A program made the translations under genes and the position numbers. A DNA stretch of 56,989 bases, from contig CAJGDJ010000013.1 in assembly GCA_904502025.1 (NCBI GenBank), forward strand, positions 1 through 56,989. The letters are read 5' to 3'. The notes beneath the pieces are model-generated. The model worked only from the letters and a program-made list of their open reading frames with translations, searched no databases and had not been told where the DNA came from. This document shows, piece by piece, positions 27,101-36,048 of the stretch (positions are counted from its first letter, which is position 1; each line of letters starts with the position of its first letter). Origin of the DNA: an uncultured Muribaculaceae bacterium (lineage in GTDB: Bacteria; Bacteroidota; Bacteroidia; Bacteroidales; Muribaculaceae).

Positions 27101-27676
27101 ATGGCGAATAGCAATGAATTTGACGGATGTATTTCGGTTGACGATGGGACAACCGACCGCGAAGCGTACCCAAAACGTTGGATTGCCGTACTTGTTCAAA
27201 TGTGTACTGAAAAAAAGGTAGGTGAAAAATTAAATAGGCTCAATATTGAAAATTATATTCCTACGCAGAGGGAAATACATCAATGGAGTGATCGAAAGAA
27301 AGTCATTGATAGAGTAGTTATTCCAATGGTTGTATTTGTAAATATTGATGAAAAGACAGAGAAACAATTAAGAACATATTCCTATATATATAAAGTATTG
27401 ACTTACCCGGGACAAAGAGCGTCGGCAGTTATTCCACCAGAACAGATTGAACAATTAAAATTTATGCTCAATTATGCAGATTCAAGGGTTGAGCTTAACG
27501 ACGAATCCTATGAGGTAGGAGAGACCGTAAGAATCAGCAGAGGTCCATTAAAAGGATTAGAGGGGTATTTAAGTTTGGTTAAAGATGACAAACCGGTGGT
27601 TGCTATACGATTAGAATGTATAGGATATGCATGTGTAAGTGTATTGAAATGTGATATCGAGAAAATAAGAAATTAA
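27101..27676 (+). CDS. UpxY/NusG-like specialised transcription antiterminator
   Basis: A 191-residue NusG paralogue. The N-terminal NGN domain (about 25-125) shows WIAVLVQMCTEKKVGEKL, then IENYIPTQRE and RVVIPMVVFVNID; the C-terminal KOW-like domain (about 133-190) shows YEVGETVRISRGPLKGLEGYL. Such proteins (UpxY in Bacteroides capsule loci) load on RNA polymerase at the leader of one long operon and prevent premature termination. As first gene after the invertible promoter and 10 bp before clpV, it is expected to allow reading of the roughly 29-kb T6SS array. The arrangement of recombinase, invertible promoter and UpxY is that of phase-variable capsule operons, here applied to a secretion system. 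Confidence 0.85.
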   Translation: MANSNEFDGCISVDDGTTDREAYPKRWIAVLVQMCTEKKVGEKLNRLNIENYIPTQREIHQWSDRKKVIDRVVIPMVVFVNIDEKTEKQLRTYSYIYKVLTYPGQRASAVIPPEQIEQLKFMLNYADSRVELNDESYEVGETVRISRGPLKGLEGYLSLVKDDKPVVAIRLECIGYACVSVLKCDIEKIRN

Positions 27677-27686
27677 TAATTAAAAT

Positions 27687-29957
27687 ATGGATAAATACAT
27701 TGAACGATTAGCAAATTTGTCTTTTGATTTGTTGCATATAGCACAATCATACGCAAATGATAATAGTTGTCCTCAAATCGAGCCTGCTCATATTTTGCGA
27801 GGCTTGTTACACAAAAGTGTCGGATTGTTTTCTTTTATAGAAGATACATTAAATTCAGACTATTATTATTTGGTGGATTGGGCAGATATGCGAATTCAAC
27901 AATGTGATAAATCGCCATACAAGATGAAAGGGACTGAACTTTCATATGAAACAAAGGCGGTAGTAAAAGAAGCAATTAATATAGCTGAAAAATATGGTTT
28001 AGAAGAAATTACTCCGGCATGTATATTAGCTGCACTTCTAACACCAGGTATTGCATATTCTTTTGAGCAGTTGAAGACAATGCCATTGAAAGCTGATAAA
28101 GTGTTGAGCACAATTGATACCGGCTTGGCTGTTAAAAATACCCCAAATGAAATAGGAAAAAGTTCTTCAGCTTCATTTGAACCTTCAAATGAATATTATT
28201 ATCCATTATTAGATGAATTGACTGATTCTGCAATTATAGGTTTTGATGCCGAAAAACGTTCAGTTATTGAAGTTTTGGCAAGAAAAGATAGAGCAAATAT
28301 TCTAATAGTTGGAGAGTCAGGTGTCGGAAAAACTAGTCTCATTGAAGCTCTTCTTCAATTAATCCGAGATGCAAAAATTCCACAATCATTGTCTAATCTA
28401 AAACTTTATGAACTTGATTTAATATCATTGAGTCAAGGGGTAAGTTATAAAGGCGAGATAGAGGATCGATTTAAGGACGTTGTAAAAAATATTCTCAATG
28501 ATTCACAGCCTGTTTTGGTAATTGAAAATTTCCATCGAGTTGAGGATAAACAATCTGTATTAAATGGGATTCTGCCAATATTAAAGAAACTATTGTCAAA
28601 GAATCAGATACAAGTTATTTGTACAACAACAGTAGATGGTTATACTAAGGACATTGAGAATGATAAAGAGTTAATTGCTTATTTTGAGAAAATTACGATA
28701 GATGAGCCTTCAGAGGAATTAGCGATTGAAATTCTTAAAAGTAAATGTGAGGCTTATGAAGAGTTTCATAATATTCCTGTAGAAGAAGATGTGCCATCTG
28801 AGATTGTTCGATTGGCGAAACGATATATGTCGGAGCGAAATCTTCCATCTTCTGCGATTGATTTGCTCGACCGTTCTATGGCATCAGTTAAAATAGAAAA
28901 CGAGTTGAGAGAAATTGAAAGTGATAACGATCAAAGCACGAAAATCGAACAGTTGCAAAAAAATACGATTCGTGATGTCGTATCAAAGATGACCGGAATC
29001 CCAATGGGCAATATTCAATCAGAAGAACGCGAAAAATTGTCGAATGCCGAAGATATACTTCATAAGCGAGTTGTTGGTCAAAACCATGCGATAAAGAGTA
29101 TTCTTGACGCAATATATGAATCACGGTCAGGGCTTAATAAAAAAGGTCAACCAATGGGGTCTTTCTTCTTTTTAGGTCCAACTGGAACAGGGAAAACCGA
29201 ACTTGCAAAATCATTGGCCGATTTCTTATTTAATGACGAAACGAGCATCTTGAGGTTTGACATGTCGGAATATAAAGAAGAACATTCGGTTGCACTATTA
29301 TATGGAGCACCTCCGGGATATGTTGGTTATGAAGAGGGCGGATTATTGGTAAATCAAATTCGTCAAAAACCATATTCAGTAGTATTGTTTGATGAAATTG
29401 AAAAAGCTCACCGTTCAGTATTTGATTTGTTCTTACAAATATTAGATGAAGGTAAATTACATGATCGATTGGGTCGTGTAGGAGATTTTTCTAATGCCCT
29501 TATTATATTCACATCAAATATTGGCAGTGATTATATATTTAATTCATTTGCTGAAAATAAGGTGCCAACTCACGACCAAATGTTGGAGGTTATGCAAGGT
29601 CAATTCCGACCTGAATTTTTGGCTCGTTTGACCGAGATTGTTCCATTCTCGCCAATTACTGAAGAAATGATTGATAAGATTTTTGATATACATATTAAAA
29701 ATCTATTGAAAACGCTTAATGAACAAAATATAGAATTTGAGATTGACGAATCGGCACGTAAGTATGTAACAAAAGTTGGATTTAATGCACATTATGGAGC
29801 TCGCCCAATACTTGGCATTATACGTAAAGAAATTCGTCGTCCACTATCAAAACTTATCATTTCGGGCGATATTGAGCCGGGCGATAAAGTAATTATGAAA
29901 TATGATGAAGAAAATAAATCAATCAATTGGGAAATTTCCAATGATAAAGATGCATAA
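27687..29957 (+). CDS. tssH: TssH/ClpV AAA+ ATPase, short form with degenerate first AAA domain
   Basis: A 756-residue Clp/Hsp100 protein; in T6SS, ClpV disassembles the contracted TssB-TssC sheath. N-domain about 1-150; AAA1 with Walker A GESGVGKT (209-216); AAA2 with Walker A GPTGTGKT (497-504), Walker B VVLFDEIEKAH and the sensor/pore stretch GAPPGYVGYEEGG. AAA1 looks inactive: Walker B reads VLVIENFH where LFIDEIH is expected, and the usual RRF arginine-finger stretch is replaced by AYFEK. The coiled-coil middle domain is nearly absent (about residues 395-440), so the length is close to ClpA rather than to the usual 850-900 residues of ClpV. Its stop overlaps the tssB start by one base (TAATG). 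T6SS assignment rests on position beside tssB/tssC. Confidence 0.88.
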   Translation: MDKYIERLANLSFDLLHIAQSYANDNSCPQIEPAHILRGLLHKSVGLFSFIEDTLNSDYYYLVDWADMRIQQCDKSPYKMKGTELSYETKAVVKEAINIAEKYGLEEITPACILAALLTPGIAYSFEQLKTMPLKADKVLSTIDTGLAVKNTPNEIGKSSSASFEPSNEYYYPLLDELTDSAIIGFDAEKRSVIEVLARKDRANILIVGESGVGKTSLIEALLQLIRDAKIPQSLSNLKLYELDLISLSQGVSYKGEIEDRFKDVVKNILNDSQPVLVIENFHRVEDKQSVLNGILPILKKLLSKNQIQVICTTTVDGYTKDIENDKELIAYFEKITIDEPSEELAIEILKSKCEAYEEFHNIPVEEDVPSEIVRLAKRYMSERNLPSSAIDLLDRSMASVKIENELREIESDNDQSTKIEQLQKNTIRDVVSKMTGIPMGNIQSEEREKLSNAEDILHKRVVGQNHAIKSILDAIYESRSGLNKKGQPMGSFFFLGPTGTGKTELAKSLADFLFNDETSILRFDMSEYKEEHSVALLYGAPPGYVGYEEGGLLVNQIRQKPYSVVLFDEIEKAHRSVFDLFLQILDEGKLHDRLGRVGDFSNALIIFTSNIGSDYIFNSFAENKVPTHDQMLEVMQGQFRPEFLARLTEIVPFSPITEEMIDKIFDIHIKNLLKTLNEQNIEFEIDESARKYVTKVGFNAHYGARPILGIIRKEIRRPLSKLIISGDIEPGDKVIMKYDEENKSINWEISNDKDA

Positions 29958-30511
29958 TGGGATTTTTTGATATAATCAAAAAAATCTTTGGAAAATCAGC
30001 CAAAGAAGCATGCAACAAAGAAAATAATAATTCATTAACTAATAAAAACACAATTATGGCAAGAAAAACTGTAATTACCAAGGTTTTGGACGTAGATGCT
30101 CAAGATGGCATTATCGAGTTTCCACAAAATAGAACTCTATATGCCGATCAATTTACCGATGACGCACCAAATTCTGATGAAGACCGAGAAGGATTTAAGG
30201 CAAAAAGTATGAAAGAGGTTTTTGAACATTATCAACCATCAAAAGAAGGTATTGCACTTGAAACCGAAGAAGGTGGTGCTGTTTATGAAGATTTTTCATT
30301 CAAAAGCATCAAAGATTTTGAAGATGAACAATTAATTGCTCAAAGCAAACTTTTAAGTAGCAATAAATCAAAAATTGATGTGTATAATTCAGTTATACGT
30401 CAATTGGAAAAGAATAAAACATTGCGAAGTACTCTCAAAGATAGTGAATCAAAAGATAATCTTAAAAACGCTTTATTGGCATTGCTTTCAGAGCTTGAAG
30501 CTGCTGAATAA
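29957..30511 (+). CDS. tssB: TssB, small contractile-sheath subunit
   Basis: A 184-residue sheath protein forming, with TssC, the contractile tube around the Hcp stack. Recognised by the C-terminal half: FKAKSMKEVFEHYQPS, then FSFKSIKDFEDEQLIAQSKL and the helical LRSTLKDSESKDNLKNALLALL, which match the VipA/TssB pattern (F-x-S-h-x-D-F). The start at 29957 overlaps the clpV stop by one base and gives an extra 33-residue amphipathic, Lys-rich N-terminus (MGFFDIIKKIFGK). ATG at 30056 (MARKTVITK) is a plausible alternative start that would match the usual N-terminus better. If the longer form is real, the N-terminal extension is unusual. Confidence 0.85.
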   Translation: MGFFDIIKKIFGKSAKEACNKENNNSLTNKNTIMARKTVITKVLDVDAQDGIIEFPQNRTLYADQFTDDAPNSDEDREGFKAKSMKEVFEHYQPSKEGIALETEEGGAVYEDFSFKSIKDFEDEQLIAQSKLLSSNKSKIDVYNSVIRQLEKNKTLRSTLKDSESKDNLKNALLALLSELEAAE

Positions 30512-30539
30512 TTGCTAAATACTATAAAAATAGAATATT

Positions 30540-31919
30540 ATGGCAACAGAAGAACAAAAAATAGCAGCCTCTGAATCATTAGAATTAAAAGAGAGAGGCA
30601 AAGTCGAAAATCCTGCTGAATTATTACAAGGTAGTATTAGTGGTTTAAGTAAATTTGGTGGATTCCAAATTCTTAAAGGTCTCATCAAGGGGGTAGAGAA
30701 TATGGATCCACGCAAAAAAGCGGTAAAAAACATATTCTTATCTGATTCGGCTTACGCAGATTCTCGCAAAAAGTTAAAAGAAGAACTTTCATTGTGGATT
30801 GACATCTTGGAAAAGGGTGGCGAGGATCCAATGGAAATTATTGACGCATGTAAAGAAGATTGCGAAAAAGCTAAAGAAAACTTAAAAAACAATTTATTTA
30901 ACATTCACGAAGAGGTTAAGAATCTTGAAGTTACATATCGTGCACTTGATTCATTCTTTGCAAATGCAGGTCAAGGTAAGATTGACTGCATCACATTGAT
31001 GAATGTTAATAAAGAAGAATTAGAATCTCATGACTCTGAAGATACATTAGCCGTACGAGATGAGTTGGAAAAATATTATGACCGTCTAAGCCTAAAGAAT
31101 AACTATAGTATGCTTGTTGTCCCCGGTTATTTAGGTGATGCCAATACCGTGAGAATGTGGGCTCAAACAGCATTCCGTAACAAAGTTATGATGGTTACCG
31201 ACTTCAAAGACAGCTTGAACTTTGAAATGCTAAAAGAAGAATTGGAAGATGCAAATCTTCAAGGACAAGAAGCATATCTTGGTAATATCATTATGACTTG
31301 TAACTACATTTTAGGTAGAAAAAAATCTGAATTAGCTGATGAAGATGATGATGTTTATATCCCGGCATCGGCTGCATTAGCTGGCAGAATGTCAAATACT
31401 GAAGAACTTGTGATAGCACAAGGAGCTGCAGGTAAAAAACATGGCACATTGGGAAATGCAATGGGTGCACGTTTGGATTTGCGTAAATCAGAAATCGCAT
31501 CACTTATTGACCAAGGTGTAATCCCAATGGTTGAAGAAGATGGTCGCACAATGGCATTCTCAAACCGCTCATTATATAATGGAGCGACTCAAGGTCTCCA
31601 AGAATATCCAATCGTTCGTGTGTTTGACTGGATTGGCAAGGTGTTCCAAAACTTCTTCAATGATGAAGCATTTACAAACTGGAACTCTCAAGTAAAACAA
31701 GAATTAACTCAAGCTATTCATGATTTCTTGAGCGATTATAAAGGTCCCGGCAAATTGATTGAAAATTATAATCTCAAAGGAATCGAACAAGATCCAAAAA
31801 CTAAAGATATTAACATTAAGGTTGAATTAAAACCATTTTTTGCAGCAAAGAATTTCTTGATTGAACTCTCCGGACATAACGGAACTGCCGGTGTTGAATG
31901 GGATCAAAATGTTCAATAA
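30540..31919 (+). CDS. tssC: TssC, large contractile-sheath subunit
   Basis: A 459-residue large sheath subunit. Key stretches are GGFQILKGLIKGVENM and KAVKNIFLSDSAYADSRKKLKEELSLWIDIL in the N-terminal part, the central MVTDFKDSLNFEMLKEEL, and the C-terminal sheath core RVFDWIGKVFQNFFNDEAFTNW followed by IKVELKPFFAAKNFLIELSG, all usual for Bacteroidetes TssC. Length is a little shorter than the proteobacterial 490-500. It lies 28 bp after tssB and before the two tube-protein genes. Confidence 0.92.
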   Translation: MATEEQKIAASESLELKERGKVENPAELLQGSISGLSKFGGFQILKGLIKGVENMDPRKKAVKNIFLSDSAYADSRKKLKEELSLWIDILEKGGEDPMEIIDACKEDCEKAKENLKNNLFNIHEEVKNLEVTYRALDSFFANAGQGKIDCITLMNVNKEELESHDSEDTLAVRDELEKYYDRLSLKNNYSMLVVPGYLGDANTVRMWAQTAFRNKVMMVTDFKDSLNFEMLKEELEDANLQGQEAYLGNIIMTCNYILGRKKSELADEDDDVYIPASAALAGRMSNTEELVIAQGAAGKKHGTLGNAMGARLDLRKSEIASLIDQGVIPMVEEDGRTMAFSNRSLYNGATQGLQEYPIVRVFDWIGKVFQNFFNDEAFTNWNSQVKQELTQAIHDFLSDYKGPGKLIENYNLKGIEQDPKTKDINIKVELKPFFAAKNFLIELSGHNGTAGVEWDQNVQ

Positions 31920-31961
31920 CATAAATCACTTAATTTTTTAACTTTTAATTTTTAATTTATT

Positions 31962-32366
31962 ATGGCAACAAGAACAGTAACGCTTAACGCTGATGGTATT
32001 GCGGAACGCGAAGTAATGTATGTACGTTACGAATTGAATCAACAAACTGATGTTGAAGGTCAACCAACAGGAACAACTCGTGGTGGCAAAATCTATTTCA
32101 AAGTTAAATCACATGATGATGGTAAAACAGACCTTCTTGAATGGATGTGCGACACTTATATGAGCAAAAGTGGCACAATTTCATATCCAAACCGTCAAGG
32201 TGGTGAAATGAAACATCTATCATTCAAAGAAGGTTACATGGTTGAGTATGCTGAAACATACGATGATAAAAATGAAATGCAACAATTTGAAGAGTTTACC
32301 ATCACTTGCAAAGAAATTCAAGTAGGTAATGCTCGTCACAATAACCGTTGGACTATTGACAACTAA
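31962..32366 (+). CDS. tssD: TssD (Hcp), inner-tube protein, copy 1
   Basis: A 134-residue Hcp-like protein of the Bacteroidetes TssD family. Hexameric rings of it stack into the inner tube and can carry effectors. Typical features are the beta-barrel strands EREVMYVRYELNQQTDVEG, the TTRGGKIYFKVKS turn, a short helix LLEWMCDTYMS, and the closing FEEFTITCKEIQVGN. A terminator-like hairpin follows directly (32388-32418), which would give more of this product than of the downstream genes, as expected for a tube protein. Confidence 0.9.
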   Translation: MATRTVTLNADGIAEREVMYVRYELNQQTDVEGQPTGTTRGGKIYFKVKSHDDGKTDLLEWMCDTYMSKSGTISYPNRQGGEMKHLSFKEGYMVEYAETYDDKNEMQQFEEFTITCKEIQVGNARHNNRWTIDN

Positions 32367-32387
32367 TTGAATAATTTTTAAACTTAT

Positions 32388-32418
32388 GCTTGGAGATTAC
32401 ATTTGGTAGTCTCCAAGC
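32388..32418 (+). terminator. Hairpin between the two tssD genes, possible partial terminator or RNA-stability element
   Basis: GCTTGGAGA (32388-32396), a 13-nt loop, TCTCCAAGC (32410-32418) then TTTAAT. The 9-bp stem is perfect but the U-run is short, so read-through is expected. It probably lowers expression of the genes after tssD copy 1 or protects its mRNA end. Confidence 0.6.
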
Positions 32419-32434
32419 TTTAATCCTAATAAAT

Positions 32435-32857
32435 ATGGCACTACAAGGGAATCTAAAAATCGGAGGAAAAACCTATGGCATCGTAGAGTGTGAATATGAA
32501 TTTGTTCAAACTGTAGATGAAACCGGAAAACCGACATCACGCACAATGGGTGGGCAAATAACTTTTGTTATGCCGGCAACAAGTGATGATGATTTGTTTT
32601 TCTATCGTTGGATGATGAGTAAAACCGAGGTTAAATCCGGCATTTTCCGTTTTCGCATATATTCCCACGAAAATAAAATCAGCTATAAAAGTGTTGAATT
32701 TATGAATGCTTATTGTGTGAGATTGAGAGATTTCTTTAATGACCATGATAGCAAATTAATGTACACCACTATTACAATCAGTGCCGAAGTAATTCGTGTG
32801 GGATCACTTGATAGTGTAGTTCACTTTAATGAATGGGGTGGCTCATACGGTGGTTGA
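32435..32857 (+). CDS. tssD: TssD (Hcp) paralogue, copy 2
   Basis: A 140-residue second TssD-type tube protein. The frame is open back to 32390, but those codons cover the hairpin, so ATG at 32435 (MALQGNLKIGGKTYGIVEC) is chosen. Shared with copy 1: central TxRTMGGQITFV against TTRGGKIYFKV, and the closing YTTITISAEVIRVG. It differs widely from copy 1 elsewhere (I estimate well under 40 percent identity by eye). A second divergent TssD could cap the tube, adapt to VgrG or carry a specific effector. It lies 74 bp before vgrG. Confidence 0.85.
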   Translation: MALQGNLKIGGKTYGIVECEYEFVQTVDETGKPTSRTMGGQITFVMPATSDDDLFFYRWMMSKTEVKSGIFRFRIYSHENKISYKSVEFMNAYCVRLRDFFNDHDSKLMYTTITISAEVIRVGSLDSVVHFNEWGGSYGG

Positions 32858-32931
32858 TTATTTCATATATAGTGAAAATCAAGACAATGAAGTATTGAAA
32901 ACTCTAAACTTATAATTCAAAAGTTGGCAAA

Positions 32932-34947
32932 ATGTCTATTTCGGTTAAAAATATTGTAGTTTCAATTGATGGAGTTAAATCTAATGAATTTGATATTGAA
33001 TTAGATGGAGTAACTTGGCATCTTGATAATTTTTCACTAACCCAAAACTTATTAACATCAAACTATTTGTCATTTTCGATGCACAAAGGTCCCGATGAAG
33101 ATGTTAGCGAGACCATGTTTGCAATATGTGGACAAATAATAGGTAAAGAAATAACCCTTTCACTTCAAACCGAGATAATAACGCCAAATAATCCGGGAGA
33201 GAAAGTGGACGAGATAACATTTAAGGGTGTTATTTTATCAGCGTCGGGAAGCCGAAGTCGAAGCGAATACTATATTCATGTGAATTCGGGCTCTTGGGAC
33301 GCATTATTAAATGATAATCCCACGTGTAAATCGTTCGAGAATATGACATTAAACGATATTGTAAACGACGTGGTAGAAGATTATTCAGATCATCTTGAAA
33401 CAGAAATAGATTCAAGATATACCGAATCAATTCCTTATTGTGTGCAATATAACGAAACAAATTTCCAGTTTCTTTGCAGATTGGCACGTCGATACGGCGA
33501 ATGGCTATATAACACAGGCGAAAAACTTGTATTTGGCAATATTCCGCAAGGCGATTCGGTGAGATTGGCTTATCCCAGTCAGGATATACCATCATATAAT
33601 GTTGACTTAAAAATGCAGCATGTGGCATTTAATCATGTTGCTTCATCATATAACTCATTTGATGCTAACACAAAAGAAGGTATCGAGGAGATGCAAAAGG
33701 AGTATAATACACTAAATGAAAGTGTATTTAAGGCTTCACAAGAAAATTTCACAAAATCGACACTTCAAAATTTGCATTCGGGTGGATATGCCGATGCCGA
33801 TGGACGTGAGAAGATATTAAGTATTTCAACTAAAACGCAGGCTCGAGGCGAAAAAGCAACAATGCTCACATATTCGGGCTATACCTACTGCTCGAAACTT
33901 AAGATTGGTGGCACATTGGTTATTGAGGATAATTTTATTGCTAATGAGAATACTAATGTAAAGAGTGCTGTAGATCAAGATGAAATTCTCATTACCGAGC
34001 TATGTCATTCATTTACAAAAAATAAAGTATATAGCAACCGATTTATAGGAATTCCGGTGGTATGTGATTATCCACCTTATTCAGATAGCGACATCTATCC
34101 GATAGCACCATCATGTCGTGCCAAGGTAAAAGACAATGAAGACCCAAAAAATCTGGGGCGTGTGAGAGTGCAGTTTGATTGGCAGGCTCAACTTGACGAC
34201 TCGATGATGACTCCTTGGTTGCGTATCGCACAACCTTATGCCGGAGGTGGGAAAGGTTTTAGTTTTATCCCCGAAATCGACGAAGAAGTGATGATCGACT
34301 TCGAGGGGGGAAATGCCGAGCGTCCTTACGTAAAAGGTACGTTGTATAATGGTGTAGGCGACCCCGATTCAAAATGGTTGCCTAATAACAATAGCAGTAA
34401 CCAAATTAAGGCTATTCGCACTCGAAACGGGCACACTATCGAAATTCATGATGAGGGAAACGATGGATATATTCGCATATATGATAATGAGAAAGAAAAT
34501 TATATATTGACATTCTCAACCGATGAAAAACTCATCAAACTTGAATCGACAGGAAATATCGAGCTATATGCTAAAAACGATATAATAATGCATGCAGGGC
34601 ACGATATAAATGCAAGTGCCGATAATGATATATTTATTGCTGCTTCACACGATATGCAACGCACTGCCGACAATGATATTCGCGAGCATGCCGGCAATGA
34701 CCGTTCTACGTCAATAGATCGTAATGACTCGCTTACCGTTGAGGAAAATCAATTTATTCGCATCAATGATAATAAAGATGAGCAGATAACTCATAAATTG
34801 CAAATCACTGCCGAAAACATTCGAGAGGAAGCACAAGATAAATTTTTGCAATATTCTACTACTCATCAACAAAAAGCTTCAGATGAAATGGCTCTTAATG
34901 CCGGTAATCGTATTGATATTAAAGCAGCGTTGGTAAAAGTTAATTAA
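32932..34947 (+). CDS. tssI: TssI (VgrG), spike protein
   Basis: A 671-residue VgrG. It forms the trimeric needle tip on the Hcp tube. A gp27-like part (about 1-390) includes CVQYNETNFQFLCRLARRYGEWLY. The gp5 OB domain (about 395-475) has CRAKVKDNEDPKNLGRVRVQF and the strictly typical FIPEIDEEVMIDFEGGN with PYVKGTLYNG. The C-terminus (about 545-671) is a triple-stranded beta-helix seen as short repeats such as NDIIMHAGHDINASADNDIF. No C-terminal effector domain is fused. The PAAR-like gene follows by 29 bp. Confidence 0.95.
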   Translation: MSISVKNIVVSIDGVKSNEFDIELDGVTWHLDNFSLTQNLLTSNYLSFSMHKGPDEDVSETMFAICGQIIGKEITLSLQTEIITPNNPGEKVDEITFKGVILSASGSRSRSEYYIHVNSGSWDALLNDNPTCKSFENMTLNDIVNDVVEDYSDHLETEIDSRYTESIPYCVQYNETNFQFLCRLARRYGEWLYNTGEKLVFGNIPQGDSVRLAYPSQDIPSYNVDLKMQHVAFNHVASSYNSFDANTKEGIEEMQKEYNTLNESVFKASQENFTKSTLQNLHSGGYADADGREKILSISTKTQARGEKATMLTYSGYTYCSKLKIGGTLVIEDNFIANENTNVKSAVDQDEILITELCHSFTKNKVYSNRFIGIPVVCDYPPYSDSDIYPIAPSCRAKVKDNEDPKNLGRVRVQFDWQAQLDDSMMTPWLRIAQPYAGGGKGFSFIPEIDEEVMIDFEGGNAERPYVKGTLYNGVGDPDSKWLPNNNSSNQIKAIRTRNGHTIEIHDEGNDGYIRIYDNEKENYILTFSTDEKLIKLESTGNIELYAKNDIIMHAGHDINASADNDIFIAASHDMQRTADNDIREHAGNDRSTSIDRNDSLTVEENQFIRINDNKDEQITHKLQITAENIREEAQDKFLQYSTTHQQKASDEMALNAGNRIDIKAALVKVN

Positions 34948-34976
34948 TAAATTGAATTAAAGGAAAATCCATAAAA

Positions 34977-36038
34977 ATGTCTGATTCTTACGTTACATCG
35001 AAGGCAGTATTGAAATGTACGTTTGGGAGTAAAACTTCCAATCTTACGGTTTTGCCCAGTCGTACAGTTAATTTGACCGGTAAACCCGATGCCAATGTGA
35101 GTGATCACATACCAATGACAAATATCGCTCCGTTTGGCAAATGTCACACAGTGACTTTCCCTCCTACCGGAGCTGCTACTGCTGCCAATCATGGGCGATT
35201 AACTCCTATGCCCTGTGTGCCGGGAACAGTGTCAGAATGGATGAATGGAAAAAATGATTACCTAATTAAAGGTAAACCGGCATTATTGAAATCGTCGATA
35301 TGCCGATGCCAATGGGGTGGGGTGATAAGTATTGTCTCTGATGGACAGGTCGATACAGGTCCTGCCGATTTGAGCAAAGAAACTGCAAAAAGTGAAGAAC
35401 AAATAAAAGCCGAGACCGAGGAAAAACTAAAAGTTGATCCCGAGGCCGTGCTTGATGGCATTCAGTTGGCATTAGACGCAGCCGGATTTGTACCGGGATT
35501 AGGGGCTATCCCCGACCTTGCAAATGCCGCAATCTCGGCATGTCGTGGCGATTGGGCAGAAGCAGGATTATCGGTTCTTGCAGCAGTCCCTTTAGTTGGA
35601 GATGCTGCAGCCGGAGCAAAACTCGCTCGAAAAGGCTTAAAAGCAGCTAAGGCTGCAAAGAAAACAGGCACACCTGTAAAAGTTGCAAATATGGGACAAC
35701 CATTCGGGACGGTAACTGCAAAAACGACTCCATCTATGCCCAAAGCACCTGCCTCATCAGCGTCAGGAAAACCGTTCCTATCTATGACTGCTAAATCTCC
35801 GACAACACCGGCAAAAACTGTTGATACTCCTAAGTTTGGTTCTTTGACAACATCGGGTCGAAAGCCTTCAACTCCATCAACATCATCGACTTCAAGAATA
35901 CAAGAATCGGTAACAAAAATTGATACTAAGCCCTCAAATAACGATTCATTAAAAGAGGTATTTAAGTATAAAGGTAACAATGTCGGCAATAACGTTAAAC
36001 CTGATAATGCCGGCGATAATTTGGATTTAAGTTTCTAA
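34977..36038 (+). CDS. DUF4280 PAAR-like tip protein with pre-toxin-like region
   Basis: A 353-residue protein. Residues 1-130 match DUF4280, the Bacteroidetes PAAR-like family that sharpens the VgrG tip (VTSKAVLKCTFGSKTSNL, CxxW-type SICRCQWGG, many prolines and cysteines). Residues about 160-220 are a hydrophobic region (ALDAAGFVPGLGAIPDLANA, VLAAVPLVGDAAAGAKLARK) of the sort that precedes polymorphic toxin domains. The last 130 residues are low-complexity Pro/Thr/Ser/Lys with no recognisable toxin. It may be a tip plus adaptor for the following lipase, or an effector whose toxin is lost or too divergent. It lies between vgrG and the lipase effector gene. Confidence 0.8.
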   Translation: MSDSYVTSKAVLKCTFGSKTSNLTVLPSRTVNLTGKPDANVSDHIPMTNIAPFGKCHTVTFPPTGAATAANHGRLTPMPCVPGTVSEWMNGKNDYLIKGKPALLKSSICRCQWGGVISIVSDGQVDTGPADLSKETAKSEEQIKAETEEKLKVDPEAVLDGIQLALDAAGFVPGLGAIPDLANAAISACRGDWAEAGLSVLAAVPLVGDAAAGAKLARKGLKAAKAAKKTGTPVKVANMGQPFGTVTAKTTPSMPKAPASSASGKPFLSMTAKSPTTPAKTVDTPKFGSLTTSGRKPSTPSTSSTSRIQESVTKIDTKPSNNDSLKEVFKYKGNNVGNNVKPDNAGDNLDLSF

Positions 36039-36048
36039 AAAGCATATT

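Noticed and set aside
32390..32434. Upstream extension of the second tssD gene through a TTG.
   Set aside because: These codons fall in the hairpin 32388-32418, and the Hcp fold starts with the ATG at 32435.
35462..35989. A 175-codon minus-strand frame inside the PAAR-like gene.
   Set aside because: Antisense to the low-complexity, GC-richer part of the DUF4280 gene; no family and no promoter.
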